Assembly: GCA_045656705.1 (NCBI GenBank)
Contig: JAZORR010000050.1
Span: forward strand, 62,001-126,000
Length of the DNA stretch: 64,000 bases
From: RGIG4576 sp045656705
Lineage (GTDB): Bacteria > Bacteroidota > Bacteroidia > Bacteroidales > Muribaculaceae
Reading direction: 5' to 3'
Shown: positions 51,591 through 61,163 of the stretch, piece after piece
Layout: each line of letters starts with the position of its first letter
Position numbering within the stretch: position 1 is the stretch's first letter
The notes under the pieces: model-generated
The model's database searches: none
Told to the model about the DNA's origin: nothing
What the model saw: the letters and a program-made list of their open reading frames with translations, nothing else
Made by a program: the position numbers and the translations under genes

Positions 51591-53726
51591 ATGAAACCTA
51601 ATTTTAAAAATATAGATATCGCAACCGATGCTTTTAATGTTAAGCATAATCCGATTGCTGAAGGCGAAACTTGGTTGACTCCAGAGCTTATCCCAGTTAA
51701 GCCTATTTATACAAAAGCTGACCTTGAAGGTCTTGAACACCTTGAATATGTAGCAGGTCTTCCTCCATTCTTGAGAGGCCCTTATAGTGGTATGTATGCA
51801 ATGCGTCCTTGGACTGTGCGTCAATATGCAGGTTTCTCTACTGCATCAGAATCTAACGCATTCTATCGTCGCAACCTTGCATCTGGTCAAAAGGGTCTAT
51901 CTGTAGCGTTTGACCTTCCTACACACCGCGGTTATGATGCCGACCACGAACGCGTAGTTGGTGATGTAGGTAAGGCTGGTGTATCTATCTGTTCTATCGA
52001 AGATATGAAGGTATTGTTTGATGGTATTCCATTGAATAAGATGTCAGTATCTATGACAATGAATGGTGCTGTGCTTCCAGTTCTTGCATTCTATATCAAT
52101 GCAGGTCTTGAACAAGGTGCTAAACTCGACGAAATGGCTGGTACTATCCAAAATGATATCTTGAAAGAATTTATGGTGCGTAACACATATATTTATCCAC
52201 CAGAATTCTCAATGCGTATCATCGCTGACATTTTTGAGTATACTTCTCAAAACATGCCTAAGTTCAACTCGATTTCTATCTCTGGTTACCACATGCAAGA
52301 AGCAGGTGCAACTGCCGATATCGAGCTTGCTTACACTCTTGCCGATGGTCTTGAATATCTTCGTGCTGGTGTGAATGCAGGTATGACTATCGACCAATTC
52401 GCTCCTCGCCTATCTTTCTTCTGGGGTATCAGTATGCACTTCTTTATGGAAATCGCGAAGATGCGTGCTGCTCGTATGCTTTGGGCTAAGATCGTAAATC
52501 AATTCGGTCCTAAGAATCCTAAGTCACTTGCATTGCGTACTCACAGCCAAACATCAGGTTGGTCACTTACTGAGCAAGACCCATTCAACAATGTTGGTCG
52601 TACTTGTATTGAAGCTATGGCAGCTGCACTTGGTCACACTCAATCATTGCACACAAATGCACTTGACGAAGCTATCGCACTTCCAACAGACTTCTCTGCT
52701 CGTATTGCTCGTAACACTCAAATTTATATCCAACAAGAAACTTACATCTGTAAGGAAGTTGACCCATGGGCTGGTTCATACTACGTAGAAGCTCTTACCA
52801 ATGAAATAGCTCAAAAGGCTTGGGCTCACATCCAAGAAGTAGAAAAACTTGGCGGTATGGCTAAGGCTATCGAATCTGGTATTCCTAAGATGCGTATCGA
52901 AGAAGCTGCAGCTCGCACTCAAGCTCGCATCGACTCAGGTCAACAAACAATCGTTGGTATCAACAAGTATCGTCTTGCTGAAGAAGCTCCACTTGATATC
53001 CTTGAAATCGACAACACAGAAGTGCGTAAGGAACAAGTAGAACGTCTTGCTGAATTGCGCGAAGCTCGCGACGAAGAAGCAGTTAAGCAAGCACTTGCTG
53101 CTATCACAGAATGTGTGAGAACAAAGAAAGGTAACCTACTTGATCTTGCAGTTAAGGCTGCTGGTGTGCGTGCATCTTTGGGTGAAATCTCTGATGCTTG
53201 CGAAGAAGTTGTAGGTCGCTATAAAGCTGTAATCAAAACTATTTCAGGCGTGTATTCATCAGAAGCTAAGAACGATGACAACTTCAAGAAAGCACAAGAA
53301 ATGTGTGAGAAGTTTGCGAAGAAAGAAGGTCGTCAACCTCGTATTATGATTGCTAAGATGGGTCAAGATGGTCACGACCGTGGTGCTAAGGTAGTAGCTA
53401 CAGGTTATGCTGACTGTGGTTTCGACGTAGATATGGGACCATTGTTCCAAACTCCAGCCGAAGCAGCTCGTCAGGCAGTAGAAAACGACGTTCATATCCT
53501 TGGTGCGTCATCACTTGCAGCAGGTCACAAGACTCTTCTTCCTCAAGTAATTGAAGAATTGAAGAAACTTGGTCGCGAAGACATCGTAGTAGTTGCTGGT
53601 GGTGTTATCCCTGCACAAGACTATGACTACTTGTATCAAGCAGGTGTAGCTGCAATCTTCGGTCCTGGTACCCCAGTTGCAACTTCAGTAATTAAGATGC
53701 TTGAAATCCTTCTTGACGAAGAATAA
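51591..53726 (+). CDS. mutB: Methylmalonyl-CoA mutase large (alpha) subunit
   Basis: 711 residues, the catalytic subunit. The N-terminal substrate barrel has RPWTVRQYAGFSTASESN (CoA/substrate contacts, Tyr in the active site), and the C-terminal cobalamin domain carries the base-off motif GQDGHDRGAKV (DxHxxG) and GASSLAAGHKTLLPQ. Codons as biased as in pgk, so a major metabolic enzyme: this is the coenzyme-B12 step of the succinate-to-propionate pathway. Neither the epimerase nor the MeaB chaperone gene is adjacent. Ends at a bidirectional terminator. Confidence 0.98.
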   Translation: MKPNFKNIDIATDAFNVKHNPIAEGETWLTPELIPVKPIYTKADLEGLEHLEYVAGLPPFLRGPYSGMYAMRPWTVRQYAGFSTASESNAFYRRNLASGQKGLSVAFDLPTHRGYDADHERVVGDVGKAGVSICSIEDMKVLFDGIPLNKMSVSMTMNGAVLPVLAFYINAGLEQGAKLDEMAGTIQNDILKEFMVRNTYIYPPEFSMRIIADIFEYTSQNMPKFNSISISGYHMQEAGATADIELAYTLADGLEYLRAGVNAGMTIDQFAPRLSFFWGISMHFFMEIAKMRAARMLWAKIVNQFGPKNPKSLALRTHSQTSGWSLTEQDPFNNVGRTCIEAMAAALGHTQSLHTNALDEAIALPTDFSARIARNTQIYIQQETYICKEVDPWAGSYYVEALTNEIAQKAWAHIQEVEKLGGMAKAIESGIPKMRIEEAAARTQARIDSGQQTIVGINKYRLAEEAPLDILEIDNTEVRKEQVERLAELREARDEEAVKQALAAITECVRTKKGNLLDLAVKAAGVRASLGEISDACEEVVGRYKAVIKTISGVYSSEAKNDDNFKKAQEMCEKFAKKEGRQPRIMIAKMGQDGHDRGAKVVATGYADCGFDVDMGPLFQTPAEAARQAVENDVHILGASSLAAGHKTLLPQVIEELKKLGREDIVVVAGGVIPAQDYDYLYQAGVAAIFGPGTPVATSVIKMLEILLDEE

Positions 53727-53752
53727 TAAGTATAAATTACAAGCATAATAAT

Positions 53753-53788
53753 GGCGTAGCCTCTATTTTGGAGACTACGCCTTCTTTT
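53753..53788. terminator. Bidirectional terminator between mutB and the LRR gene
   Basis: Arms GGCGTAG and CTACGCC with inner CTC/GAG pairing and a following TTCTTTTTT. Confidence 0.9.
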
Positions 53789-53803
53789 TTAAATCTTAAT
53801 ATT

Positions 53804-54862
53804 TTATGGATTCCATTGATTTGCTACCATACGCAAATTGGTGCATCCATCGGTGAGCATTAAGTCTATTTGGTTGTATCTACAATTGATAAATGTAAGC
53901 TGAGTATCATTGGTCACATTTAATTCTGTTATTGAATTATTGTTACACAATAGGCGTTGAAGAAGTGGGAAATTACTCAAATTCAAGGTAGCTAAATTGT
54001 TATAAGAACAATCAACAAAAAGCAATTTATTGCTACCTGTGATTTCAAGTGATGAAAGTCTATTATATGAACAAATCACATCTTCAAGATTATCACAATC
54101 TTTCAACACAAGAGAAGTCATATTATTATCGCTACACATAAGGGTGAGCAATGCAGGCAATCCTTGCACATACATAGCTTCTATGCGATTGCCGTCAACG
54201 TTAAGAGTTAACAAATTGTCAAGACCAAAAAGGTTTACAGTAGTAAGTTTGTTATATCCAGCATATAGATGCTTCAACGCTGTGCATCCACTTACTTGAA
54301 GAGTTTGAAGAGTGTTATTTTGACAATTTAGTTCACTTAGATTCATAGCATCACTTACATTCAAATTCACAAGGTGGTTATTGCTAACATTTACATTCAC
54401 AAGCATCGGAGTACCAGAAAATTCCAAATCAAGGAGTCTATTATGATACAAATCTAACTTCGCAAGTTCGGTACATCCATCGACCTTGAATTGTGAAATT
54501 TGATTATGATTTGCTTTCAATTCTGATAAAACACTACAACCACTCACACTCAATCCGGTAAGTTTATTGTGCGACACATCTACCTTTTTAATATTCTTAA
54601 ATCCTTCAAGATTAAGCACCCCAGCAAGTTTCTTGTCTTTCCAATTGATAGCAACCACACTTCCACCACTCCATGTAACACCATACCACGAAGTGGGTGA
54701 CATCATATCCACACCCAACACATTTGCATTGGTTGAAGTACCATCAGCCGATGGTTGGTTTAGAAATACCTGAATAGCTTTAACTTCTTTTGAATTTGGC
54801 TTTTGAGCGTAAACTATCATACTACTTAGAATGATAGAAAACAATAAAATCATCTTTTTCAT
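53804..54862 (-). CDS. Secreted leucine-rich repeat protein
   Basis: 352 residues from the ATG at 54862, which opens a signal peptide (MKKMILLFSIILSSMIVYAQ); a longer frame starting 48 bp earlier runs through a hairpin and was not used. About twelve LRRs of 21 residues (about 85-350), each with the L-x-x-L-x-C-x-x-N type core (LSELNCQNNTLQTLQVSGCT; LLTLNVDGNRIEAMYVQGLP). Unlike the BspA-like repeats at 41-46 kb these are internalin/Slr-like. No membrane anchor or sorting domain seen. A strong hairpin sits immediately before its start codon. Confidence 0.85.
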   Translation of the reverse strand: MKKMILLFSIILSSMIVYAQKPNSKEVKAIQVFLNQPSADGTSTNANVLGVDMMSPTSWYGVTWSGGSVVAINWKDKKLAGVLNLEGFKNIKKVDVSHNKLTGLSVSGCSVLSELKANHNQISQFKVDGCTELAKLDLYHNRLLDLEFSGTPMLVNVNVSNNHLVNLNVSDAMNLSELNCQNNTLQTLQVSGCTALKHLYAGYNKLTTVNLFGLDNLLTLNVDGNRIEAMYVQGLPALLTLMCSDNNMTSLVLKDCDNLEDVICSYNRLSSLEITGSNKLLFVDCSYNNLATLNLSNFPLLQRLLCNNNSITELNVTNDTQLTFINCRYNQIDLMLTDGCTNLRMVANQWNP

Positions 54863-54867
54863 AAAAA

Positions 54868-54906
54868 TAATATGGCAAGAGTTAATAAATAATCCTTGCC
54901 ATATTA
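54868..54906 (-). terminator. Perfect 12-bp hairpin directly before the LRR start codon
   Basis: TAATATGGCAAG (54868-54879) pairs perfectly with CTTGCCATATTA (54895-54906). On the minus strand it is followed by TTTTT and then the ATG at 54862. It could terminate the phosphate-transporter transcript or control entry into the LRR gene. Confidence 0.65.
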
Positions 54907-54907
54907 A

Positions 54908-54946
54908 CAATTTTAGATTAAAATGGTTTTTCTTAACCTAAAATTG
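54908..54946 (-). terminator. Terminator downstream of the PiT gene
   Basis: CAATTTTAG and CTAAAATTG arms with inner TTAA/TTAA pairing, 20 bp past the transporter stop; AT-rich and weaker than the hairpin next to it. Confidence 0.6.
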
Positions 54947-54966
54947 AGGAGTACCAATGATAACAC

Positions 54967-57195
54967 TTATTTTCTTTTTTCCTTAATTTCATTCAAGAAA
55001 TATGCTTGAGATTTAAGCAAATTACGAGATTGCAATACCATCGTTTTTGTTTCGTTCAAGATATTCATATATAGCATACTGCCTCTTGTACTCATGTCAC
55101 TTGATTTCAAACGCTTAATTTGGTTTTTAATTTTTTCGGCAATTGTACCGAATAGTTTATCACGCATTACCATAACTTCATCAATATCACTAAAGTCCTT
55201 ATTGGTAAGCATGTCATTAATCTTAGCAAAGATTGCATCTACTTCATCATTGATTTGCTTCAAATCAACGATTTGCTCTTCGGTAAAGCCACGGTGATTA
55301 TTATCAATATGTTCAAACGAAGGACGAGTACAGTGATACAAAGCTTTTGACACCTCACAAATAAAGTCAACCACTTGCACATAATAGTGTCCTGTTTCTA
55401 TTTTCTCATCTTCAAGTTTCTTCAATATGGAAACAATTTCATACTTGCGTTCATTAGCTTCGGTATACATTTCTCTTGATTCCAACATGGCATCCTTGAG
55501 AGCTTTTCTATTCTCATTAAACAAAGCCACAAGCATATGATTATAAATGTATGTAACCTTTTCCATGGTTTCATGAGCCACCTTAGTGCAAGAAATAAGA
55601 ACATCATGGTCGGCATCACTGTGGTTAAGCATCGCTTGCTTTTCTTCATTAGCCTTTTTAGACTTGAATATAATATTATGACATAAAGCATATCCACACA
55701 GAAGTATTACAAATACAAGAGCAATCCAACCTCCCCACATCAAAGCAACTCCAATTACGAACGAAATCACAAATGCAGAAATAGCAGTCATAAACCAACC
55801 AGAAATTACCACCATCACCCCAGTGATGCGATACACAGCACTTTCTCTACCCCATGCTTTATCGGCAAGAGAAGAACCCATTGCCACCATAAAAATCACA
55901 TAAGTAGTAGACAATGGCAACTTAAATGAAGTACCAATACAAATTAAAATTGCGGCTGCCGAAAGATTCACAATTGCACGAATATTGTCATATGCCTTGC
56001 CTTCACGCTCTTCTTCCGGAATAGGTTCAAATTGGCGCTCAATTGCTTGAGCTACTTTCTTTGGAATTAATTTATCATAGGTATTACTCAAGGCCACAGC
56101 AAATCTCACCAATCCACGAGAGAATGCTGTAGAATTGAAACGCTCATCTTCATCATTTTGTGAAGCAAGATTCAACGAAGTTTCTGCCACCTTCATTGCA
56201 GTGCGTGAGAAGAATAATGTTAAGACCATTACCACCCCAGCAGTAATCAAATACATAGGATTCACTTTTGAAGCACCTTTCAATCCGTCCATAGTCATAT
56301 TCACATTGCCTGTTTCCATAGCCATATTAAATGAATCAAGACCTGCTAACGGCACACCGATGAAGTTCACCAAATCGTTACCAGCAAACGCCAATGCGAG
56401 AGCAAATGTTCCGGAAAGAATAGTGATCTTCATTATATTCACCTTTACTCTTTGCAATAAGAATAACAATACCGAGAAACCCACCCAGCAATATAACAAC
56501 ATTGCACCGATATTATCATTAAGGTAATTCATTGTTTCTGCACTTATCAAACCAGAACTCTTTAATCCCTTAAAAATAGCAAAATACAAGATACCTACCA
56601 ATGCAACACCACACCATAAAGCTCCGAAAGCTTTCATTCGCTTTTCATATCGGAAAGAGAACATTATGCGTGAAACGTACATTATTACGACACCCACAGC
56701 AAATGAAAGTACTACAGAAACAAGAATAGCACTAATCATAGCTAATGCTTTACCGCTATTGATAAATGAACCCACATCAGCAAGCGTTAATCCTGCATCC
56801 TGGCTAACTTTATAACAAGTTACAGCTACTGCACTACCTAAAAGTTCAAAAATCAATGATACTGTGGTAGAAGTTGGCAATCCCAACAGGTTAAATGTAT
56901 TCAATAAAATAACATCGGCAAGCATTGCTCCTACAAGAAGAAACATCACTTCGGTAAAAGTGAACATTTCAGGATGAAAAACACCGCTACGGGCCACTTC
57001 CATCATTCCGTTTGAAGTAATTACACCTACAAGGATACCAATAGATGCAACTATTAGAATCGTTCTCTTTGATGCAATTTTTGTACCTAATGATGCACCT
57101 ATAAAGTTAACAGCATCATTTGTCACACCCACAACTAAGTCTAATACGGCAAGAATACCTAAGACTACTAAAATTACGATAAAAATAGGGTCCAT
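54967..57195 (-). CDS. PiT-type inorganic phosphate transporter with PhoU-like C-terminal domain
   Basis: 742 residues. The two PiT signature repeats are present: GVTNDAVNFIGASLGTKIAS near residue 25 and LAFAGNDLVNFIGVPLAG near 270, within about twelve membrane helices (to about 510). The cytoplasmic C-terminus (about 530-742) is helical and resembles DUF47/PhoU, a fusion I recall as common in Bacteroidota. Lies 38 bp after the sensor kinase gene, so the transporter and two-component system are probably one operon, suggesting phosphate- or envelope-linked control. Confidence 0.9.
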   Translation of the reverse strand: MDPIFIVILVVLGILAVLDLVVGVTNDAVNFIGASLGTKIASKRTILIVASIGILVGVITSNGMMEVARSGVFHPEMFTFTEVMFLLVGAMLADVILLNTFNLLGLPTSTTVSLIFELLGSAVAVTCYKVSQDAGLTLADVGSFINSGKALAMISAILVSVVLSFAVGVVIMYVSRIMFSFRYEKRMKAFGALWCGVALVGILYFAIFKGLKSSGLISAETMNYLNDNIGAMLLYCWVGFSVLLFLLQRVKVNIMKITILSGTFALALAFAGNDLVNFIGVPLAGLDSFNMAMETGNVNMTMDGLKGASKVNPMYLITAGVVMVLTLFFSRTAMKVAETSLNLASQNDEDERFNSTAFSRGLVRFAVALSNTYDKLIPKKVAQAIERQFEPIPEEEREGKAYDNIRAIVNLSAAAILICIGTSFKLPLSTTYVIFMVAMGSSLADKAWGRESAVYRITGVMVVISGWFMTAISAFVISFVIGVALMWGGWIALVFVILLCGYALCHNIIFKSKKANEEKQAMLNHSDADHDVLISCTKVAHETMEKVTYIYNHMLVALFNENRKALKDAMLESREMYTEANERKYEIVSILKKLEDEKIETGHYYVQVVDFICEVSKALYHCTRPSFEHIDNNHRGFTEEQIVDLKQINDEVDAIFAKINDMLTNKDFSDIDEVMVMRDKLFGTIAEKIKNQIKRLKSSDMSTRGSMLYMNILNETKTMVLQSRNLLKSQAYFLNEIKEKRK

Positions 57196-57233
57196 AAAAA
57201 CTTTTTAATTATTATTTTATATTATCAATACAT

Positions 57234-58679
57234 TCATTTCTGTAGAGTAAAGGTGAATTGCAAACCACCCTTCGATCTATTCGACACTTTTATTGCTCCA
57301 TTATGAAATAATACTGCATTCTTCACAATAGATAGTCCCAAACCAGTTCCACCTAATTTGCGTGAGCGTCCTGTATCGATTCTATAAAAACGCTCAAATA
57401 ATTTCGATAAATGTTCTTTATCTACACCTACCCCATTATCAGCAAATTCTATCATAAAGCAATTTCCTTCATCTGTGGCCGAGATAAATATATCTCTACC
57501 ACCAGAATAAGCCAACGAGTTACTCATTAAATTATGGAAGATAGATTCTACAAGAGATAAATTGCCATTAATCTTCATTTCATCAGGCAAATTAATATTT
57601 AATCTCATTTGTTTTTCTATAGGATAAAGGTTCATCTCATTTCTTAAATTCACTATCACAGATTTTAGATCTACCTCAGTGCGCTCTATTTGATTACTTG
57701 CATCAGTCATACGAGTAATTAGTGACATATCTTGCAACAACGACGAGAGCTGTTTCACATACTCATAAGCATTTACTTGGAGTTCCTTTTTCTGAATATC
57801 ATTCAATCTATCATCATTTTCGATAATAGTTTCCAAACACATCTGAATAGCATGTACTGGATTTTTTATCTCATGATTAATATTATTGGTAAGCTGATGC
57901 TTTATGCGTTGCTTTTCTTGAACTTCTAAAAATAAGGCTTTTACATTCTCATCTCTTTCTTTACGCATTCTTTGCTCATTGATATACAAGTTGACAATTG
58001 TAGCAGAGATATCGCCTAATTCATCTTGAGGGAACTCATATTTTTCACTCAAATCTAATACTCCCATTTCAGCCTTTGTTGCAAACTCTTTCAAGTTTTT
58101 AATAGTGTGACTCAAGCGTCGTGTTGCAAAATATGCTATTACATTCACCACAACAGCAATAAGCACAATCACCAAAGTATACATCCAATCAATGCGTAAT
58201 GTTTGTGACAAGGAATCGCTATAAGGAATTGCAGAACGCACTATCACACTATCACCTTTTGTTGCAGTATAAAAATACACTCTATTGTCGGATTTTGAAG
58301 TCCTACGCAACATATATCCCGTACCAGTGTCCATAGCTTCTACAAACTCTTTGCGGTCACTATGATTCGACAATAGACTACTATTATTTGAATCATAAAT
58401 TATATTACCAGAGAAATCTATCACCGATAATCTTACACTATCCTCTTCTTGAAAGTGTAACTCATTCAAATATCGTTCTAATCCTTTACATTTGATTTCT
58501 CCAAGTATATTTGAATTATATACTTGCATTTGTGATTCAAGCAAACCTATCTTGAATTCCTTCTCACGCGTATATTGTAACACAAAAAATGCAAAAGTGA
58601 GAATCCAAGTGAAAATGCTTATAATCCAAAAAATTCGGTTTTGATATCCTCTACTCTTCTTTTCTGAATCCATAACCAT
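57234..58679 (-). CDS. Sensor histidine kinase
   Basis: 481 residues. Two membrane helices (about 15-37 and 165-187) flank a periplasmic sensor of about 125 residues. A HAMP-like linker (about 188-245) precedes HisKA with the phospho-accepting His269 in NHEIKNPVHAI, then HATPase_c with N-box FHNLMSNSLAYSG, G1 FADNGVGVDKEH and G2 LGGTGLGLSIV. Start overlaps the end of the response-regulator gene by 29 bp. The layout resembles RprX of Bacteroides; the signal is unknown. An ATG two codons later is an alternative start. Confidence 0.93.
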   Translation of the reverse strand: MVMDSEKKSRGYQNRIFWIISIFTWILTFAFFVLQYTREKEFKIGLLESQMQVYNSNILGEIKCKGLERYLNELHFQEEDSVRLSVIDFSGNIIYDSNNSSLLSNHSDRKEFVEAMDTGTGYMLRRTSKSDNRVYFYTATKGDSVIVRSAIPYSDSLSQTLRIDWMYTLVIVLIAVVVNVIAYFATRRLSHTIKNLKEFATKAEMGVLDLSEKYEFPQDELGDISATIVNLYINEQRMRKERDENVKALFLEVQEKQRIKHQLTNNINHEIKNPVHAIQMCLETIIENDDRLNDIQKKELQVNAYEYVKQLSSLLQDMSLITRMTDASNQIERTEVDLKSVIVNLRNEMNLYPIEKQMRLNINLPDEMKINGNLSLVESIFHNLMSNSLAYSGGRDIFISATDEGNCFMIEFADNGVGVDKEHLSKLFERFYRIDTGRSRKLGGTGLGLSIVKNAVLFHNGAIKVSNRSKGGLQFTFTLQK

Positions 58680-59337
58680 AACCTTGCTTGGTGATTATAT
58701 TATTACCATATACCCCTAATTTCTTACGCAAACGATTAATATTCACATCGATAGTGCGATCCACTACTATCACATCATCTTCCCACACTGCATCAAGTAT
58801 TTCATCTCTTGAAAACACTTTTTCACAGTCAGACAACAATAACGAAAGGATACCAAACTCTTTTTTAGTAAACGATATTTCTGCACCATCAATATAGCAT
58901 TCTCTTCGTTTTATATCTAAAACTAAGGTTTTATAAATTATATTTGTATTAATAGAATGTAGTTCACTTCTTCGCAATACACTCTTCACCCTCAATAATA
59001 ATTCCTTCATCGAGAATGGCTTCTTCACATAGTCATCGGCACCACAAAGAAATCCAGTTACTAAGTCATCTTCAGAATCCTTAGCACTACACAAAATTAC
59101 AGGAATTTTACTAAATGATTCATTAGCTCTTATATACGACACTAATTCATAACCACTCATATGCTCCATCATCACATCAAGCAATATAAGTGAATAGTTA
59201 TCTATGGGTAAACGCATTGCCTCTTCTGCTGAATTAGCGATTACTACATTATATCCCTCAAGTTCTAAATTTAGTTTAAGAACATTGCATAATGCCTGTT
59301 CGTCATCTACAACAAGAATTGTTTGATTACTATTCAT
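58651..59337 (-). CDS. OmpR/PhoB-family response regulator
   Basis: 228 residues: receiver domain (1-120) with acidic pocket VVDDE, phospho-acceptor Asp54 in LILLDVMM, and the conserved Lys in VKKPFS; C-terminal winged helix (about 130-226) ending with IDVNINRLRKKLG and GYGYGF, typical of OmpR/PhoB. Cognate kinase gene overlaps its 3' end, and a PiT phosphate transporter follows. RprY-like rather than clearly PhoB. A -7 box lies at 59358-59365. Confidence 0.95.
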   Translation of the reverse strand: MNSNQTILVVDDEQALCNVLKLNLELEGYNVVIANSAEEAMRLPIDNYSLILLDVMMEHMSGYELVSYIRANESFSKIPVILCSAKDSEDDLVTGFLCGADDYVKKPFSMKELLLRVKSVLRRSELHSINTNIIYKTLVLDIKRRECYIDGAEISFTKKEFGILSLLLSDCEKVFSRDEILDAVWEDDVIVVDRTIDVNINRLRKKLGVYGNNIITKQGYGYGFRKEE

Positions 59338-59357
59338 AAAAACACATTTTGTTAGTG

Positions 59358-59365
59358 CAAATTTA
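59358..59365 (-). promoter_or_regulatory. -7 box of the two-component/PiT operon
   Basis: TAAATTTG on the minus strand, 21 bp before the response-regulator ATG. Confidence 0.55.
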
Positions 59366-59430
59366 ATTATACTATTTTATTTTTATATAACAATCTTGTA
59401 ACATTTGTCATCGTCTTATGTTACAATAAA

Positions 59431-59465
59431 AAAATGGATTGAAGATTAACTCTTCAATCCATTTT
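59431..59465 (-). terminator. Terminator embedded in the 3' end of dnaA
   Basis: AAAATGGATTGAAGA (59431-59445) pairs perfectly with TCTTCAATCCATTTT (59451-59465), loop of 5 nt. The dnaA stop codon (59446-59448) is in the loop and the last codons form one arm. Confidence 0.88.
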
Positions 59466-60819
59466 CTATTTCATTGATATCATCTTGTAGAGGTTTCTCA
59501 ACCGATAATCTCTCTTCGATATTTCTACAAGCATGTAACACAGTAGCGTGATTTCGTGATAACTTATATCCAATATTCGTTGATGATAATTGTGTATGTT
59601 TCTTTGCCAAATACATTATTATCTGACGAGCATCTGATATCTCACGCTTTCTTGACTTACCAAAAATCAAGTCAGTATCAATATTAAATCGTTCACACAC
59701 CTTTTCGGTAATCATTTCAAATGTAATTTGTGCTTTCGACACTTTAACCGCATTTGAAACCACTGCCTTTGCAAGGTCAAGAGTGATTTCTTGATTTAGC
59801 ATTGTAGCATGTGCAAGTAGAGCCACCACAATACCTTCAAGTTCTCTCACACTATCAGTTACATTATTTGCAATGTAATCAAGAACCTCGCCATCAATCA
59901 CCAAACCATCACGATCGGCCTTCATCGACAACACATTCCTACGCAAAGAATAATCAGGCTTAGTCATTTCAGCCGTCATACCCCATTTAAAACGCGAAAT
60001 CAATCGAGGCATCATACCATCCATATCCACCGGACGAGTATCACTTGACAATATCAATTGCTTTTGATTTTGATGCAAGTGGTTAAAAATATGATAGAAT
60101 GTATTTTGAGTAGCAGTTTTACCAGCAAGTTCTTGTATATCATCCAAAATAAGAGTATCGATACTTTGATAGAAGTTAATAAAGTCATTCACCTTATTAT
60201 TTCTTACAGCTGTAGTATACTGACTCTCAAATACGCGTGCAGTTACATAAAGCACTCTACTCATTGGTTGAGTTTCCTTCATCTTTGTACCTATTGCTTG
60301 GATTAGGTGAGTTTTACCCACACCTGTAGGTCCAAATATAAACAAAGGACTAAATGTGCGACATGTAGGATCAGTAGCAATCTTATTACCTATAGTAACT
60401 GCAAGCATATTGCACACACCACCACAATAATTATCAAAAGTATACTTAGGATTTAATTGAGAATCAATTTCACCATATTCCACCTTTTGAAATGGATTTG
60501 CAAATGGCTTATTTATAGGTTTAGCCACCTCTGCAGGTGCTTCAGGCTTAGTTACAGTAGATGTACAAGAATCCTTAAAGTACAAATTAAACTTACCATA
60601 TACACGGCGAAGTGTACTTTTTACAAGTGAAGCGTATGTACTCTCAATTCTTTCGACAAAATAACGTGAAGGGACCATCAATACAAGCTTATTAGTTTCA
60701 GCCTCATAACTATATACAGATATAGGCTTAAACCAAGCATTGTATTGCTCGTCAGTCAAGTTGTCTTTGAAAATTTCCAGACACTTTCCCCACAATATGT
60801 CTTTGTCTTGAGTGTTCAT
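59446..60819 (-). CDS. dnaA: Chromosomal replication initiator protein
   Basis: 457 residues. Domain I (about 1-85), a short variable linker, AAA+ domain III (about 120-340) with Walker A GPTGVGKTH and Walker B LILDDIQE, and domain IV (about 355-457) with the DnaA-box-binding signature STNIGYKLSRNHATVLHAC. Upstream lies a 344-bp region with several palindromes but no consensus DnaA-box cluster, so this need not be oriC; in Bacteroidota dnaA and oriC are often separate. The coding end is folded into its own terminator. Confidence 0.98.
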   Translation of the reverse strand: MNTQDKDILWGKCLEIFKDNLTDEQYNAWFKPISVYSYEAETNKLVLMVPSRYFVERIESTYASLVKSTLRRVYGKFNLYFKDSCTSTVTKPEAPAEVAKPINKPFANPFQKVEYGEIDSQLNPKYTFDNYCGGVCNMLAVTIGNKIATDPTCRTFSPLFIFGPTGVGKTHLIQAIGTKMKETQPMSRVLYVTARVFESQYTTAVRNNKVNDFINFYQSIDTLILDDIQELAGKTATQNTFYHIFNHLHQNQKQLILSSDTRPVDMDGMMPRLISRFKWGMTAEMTKPDYSLRRNVLSMKADRDGLVIDGEVLDYIANNVTDSVRELEGIVVALLAHATMLNQEITLDLAKAVVSNAVKVSKAQITFEMITEKVCERFNIDTDLIFGKSRKREISDARQIIMYLAKKHTQLSSTNIGYKLSRNHATVLHACRNIEERLSVEKPLQDDINEIENGLKS

Positions 60820-61163
60820 TTAATCGCTTATTTCTACAATTTCGAGTACAAAATTTGCAATAATATTTTATATAAAAAAATGATTTTAAATTTGTTTTTT
60901 AGAGTAATATTACTTTATATTGATTATCAAGCACTTAGCAAAAAGCAATAATACACCCCACTTTTATCTATGTATAAAATCATTATCTTCCTATAAATCA
61001 ATATATTCCACAAAAAGAGCCATATTTTAAATATGACTCAATTAGTGATTTTATCTAAAAATCTATTGAAAATTCTTGTATATCGCAATTTTCAATATGA
61101 TTTCAAATGCTATCCTTTATTTAGAATGAATCTAAAGTGTATTTTTACACTCCAAATTATGCA
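60820..61163. other. 344-bp AT-rich region between dnaA and the MlaD gene with clustered palindromes
   Basis: No open frame. Four inverted repeats lie in the right half: CATATTT/AAATATG inside GAG/CTC (about 61017-61039); TATTGAAAATT/AATTTTCAATA (61064-61097); TTTAGA/TCTAAA (61120-61136); AGTGTA/TACACT (61135-61150). The last two are probably the terminator of the MlaD operon. No exact TTATCCACA or its complement was found. Confidence 0.6.

Noticed and set aside
60820..61163. Chromosomal origin (oriC)
   Set aside because: No TTATCCACA-type cluster was found and several palindromes can be terminators; kept only as a finding to check by GC skew.
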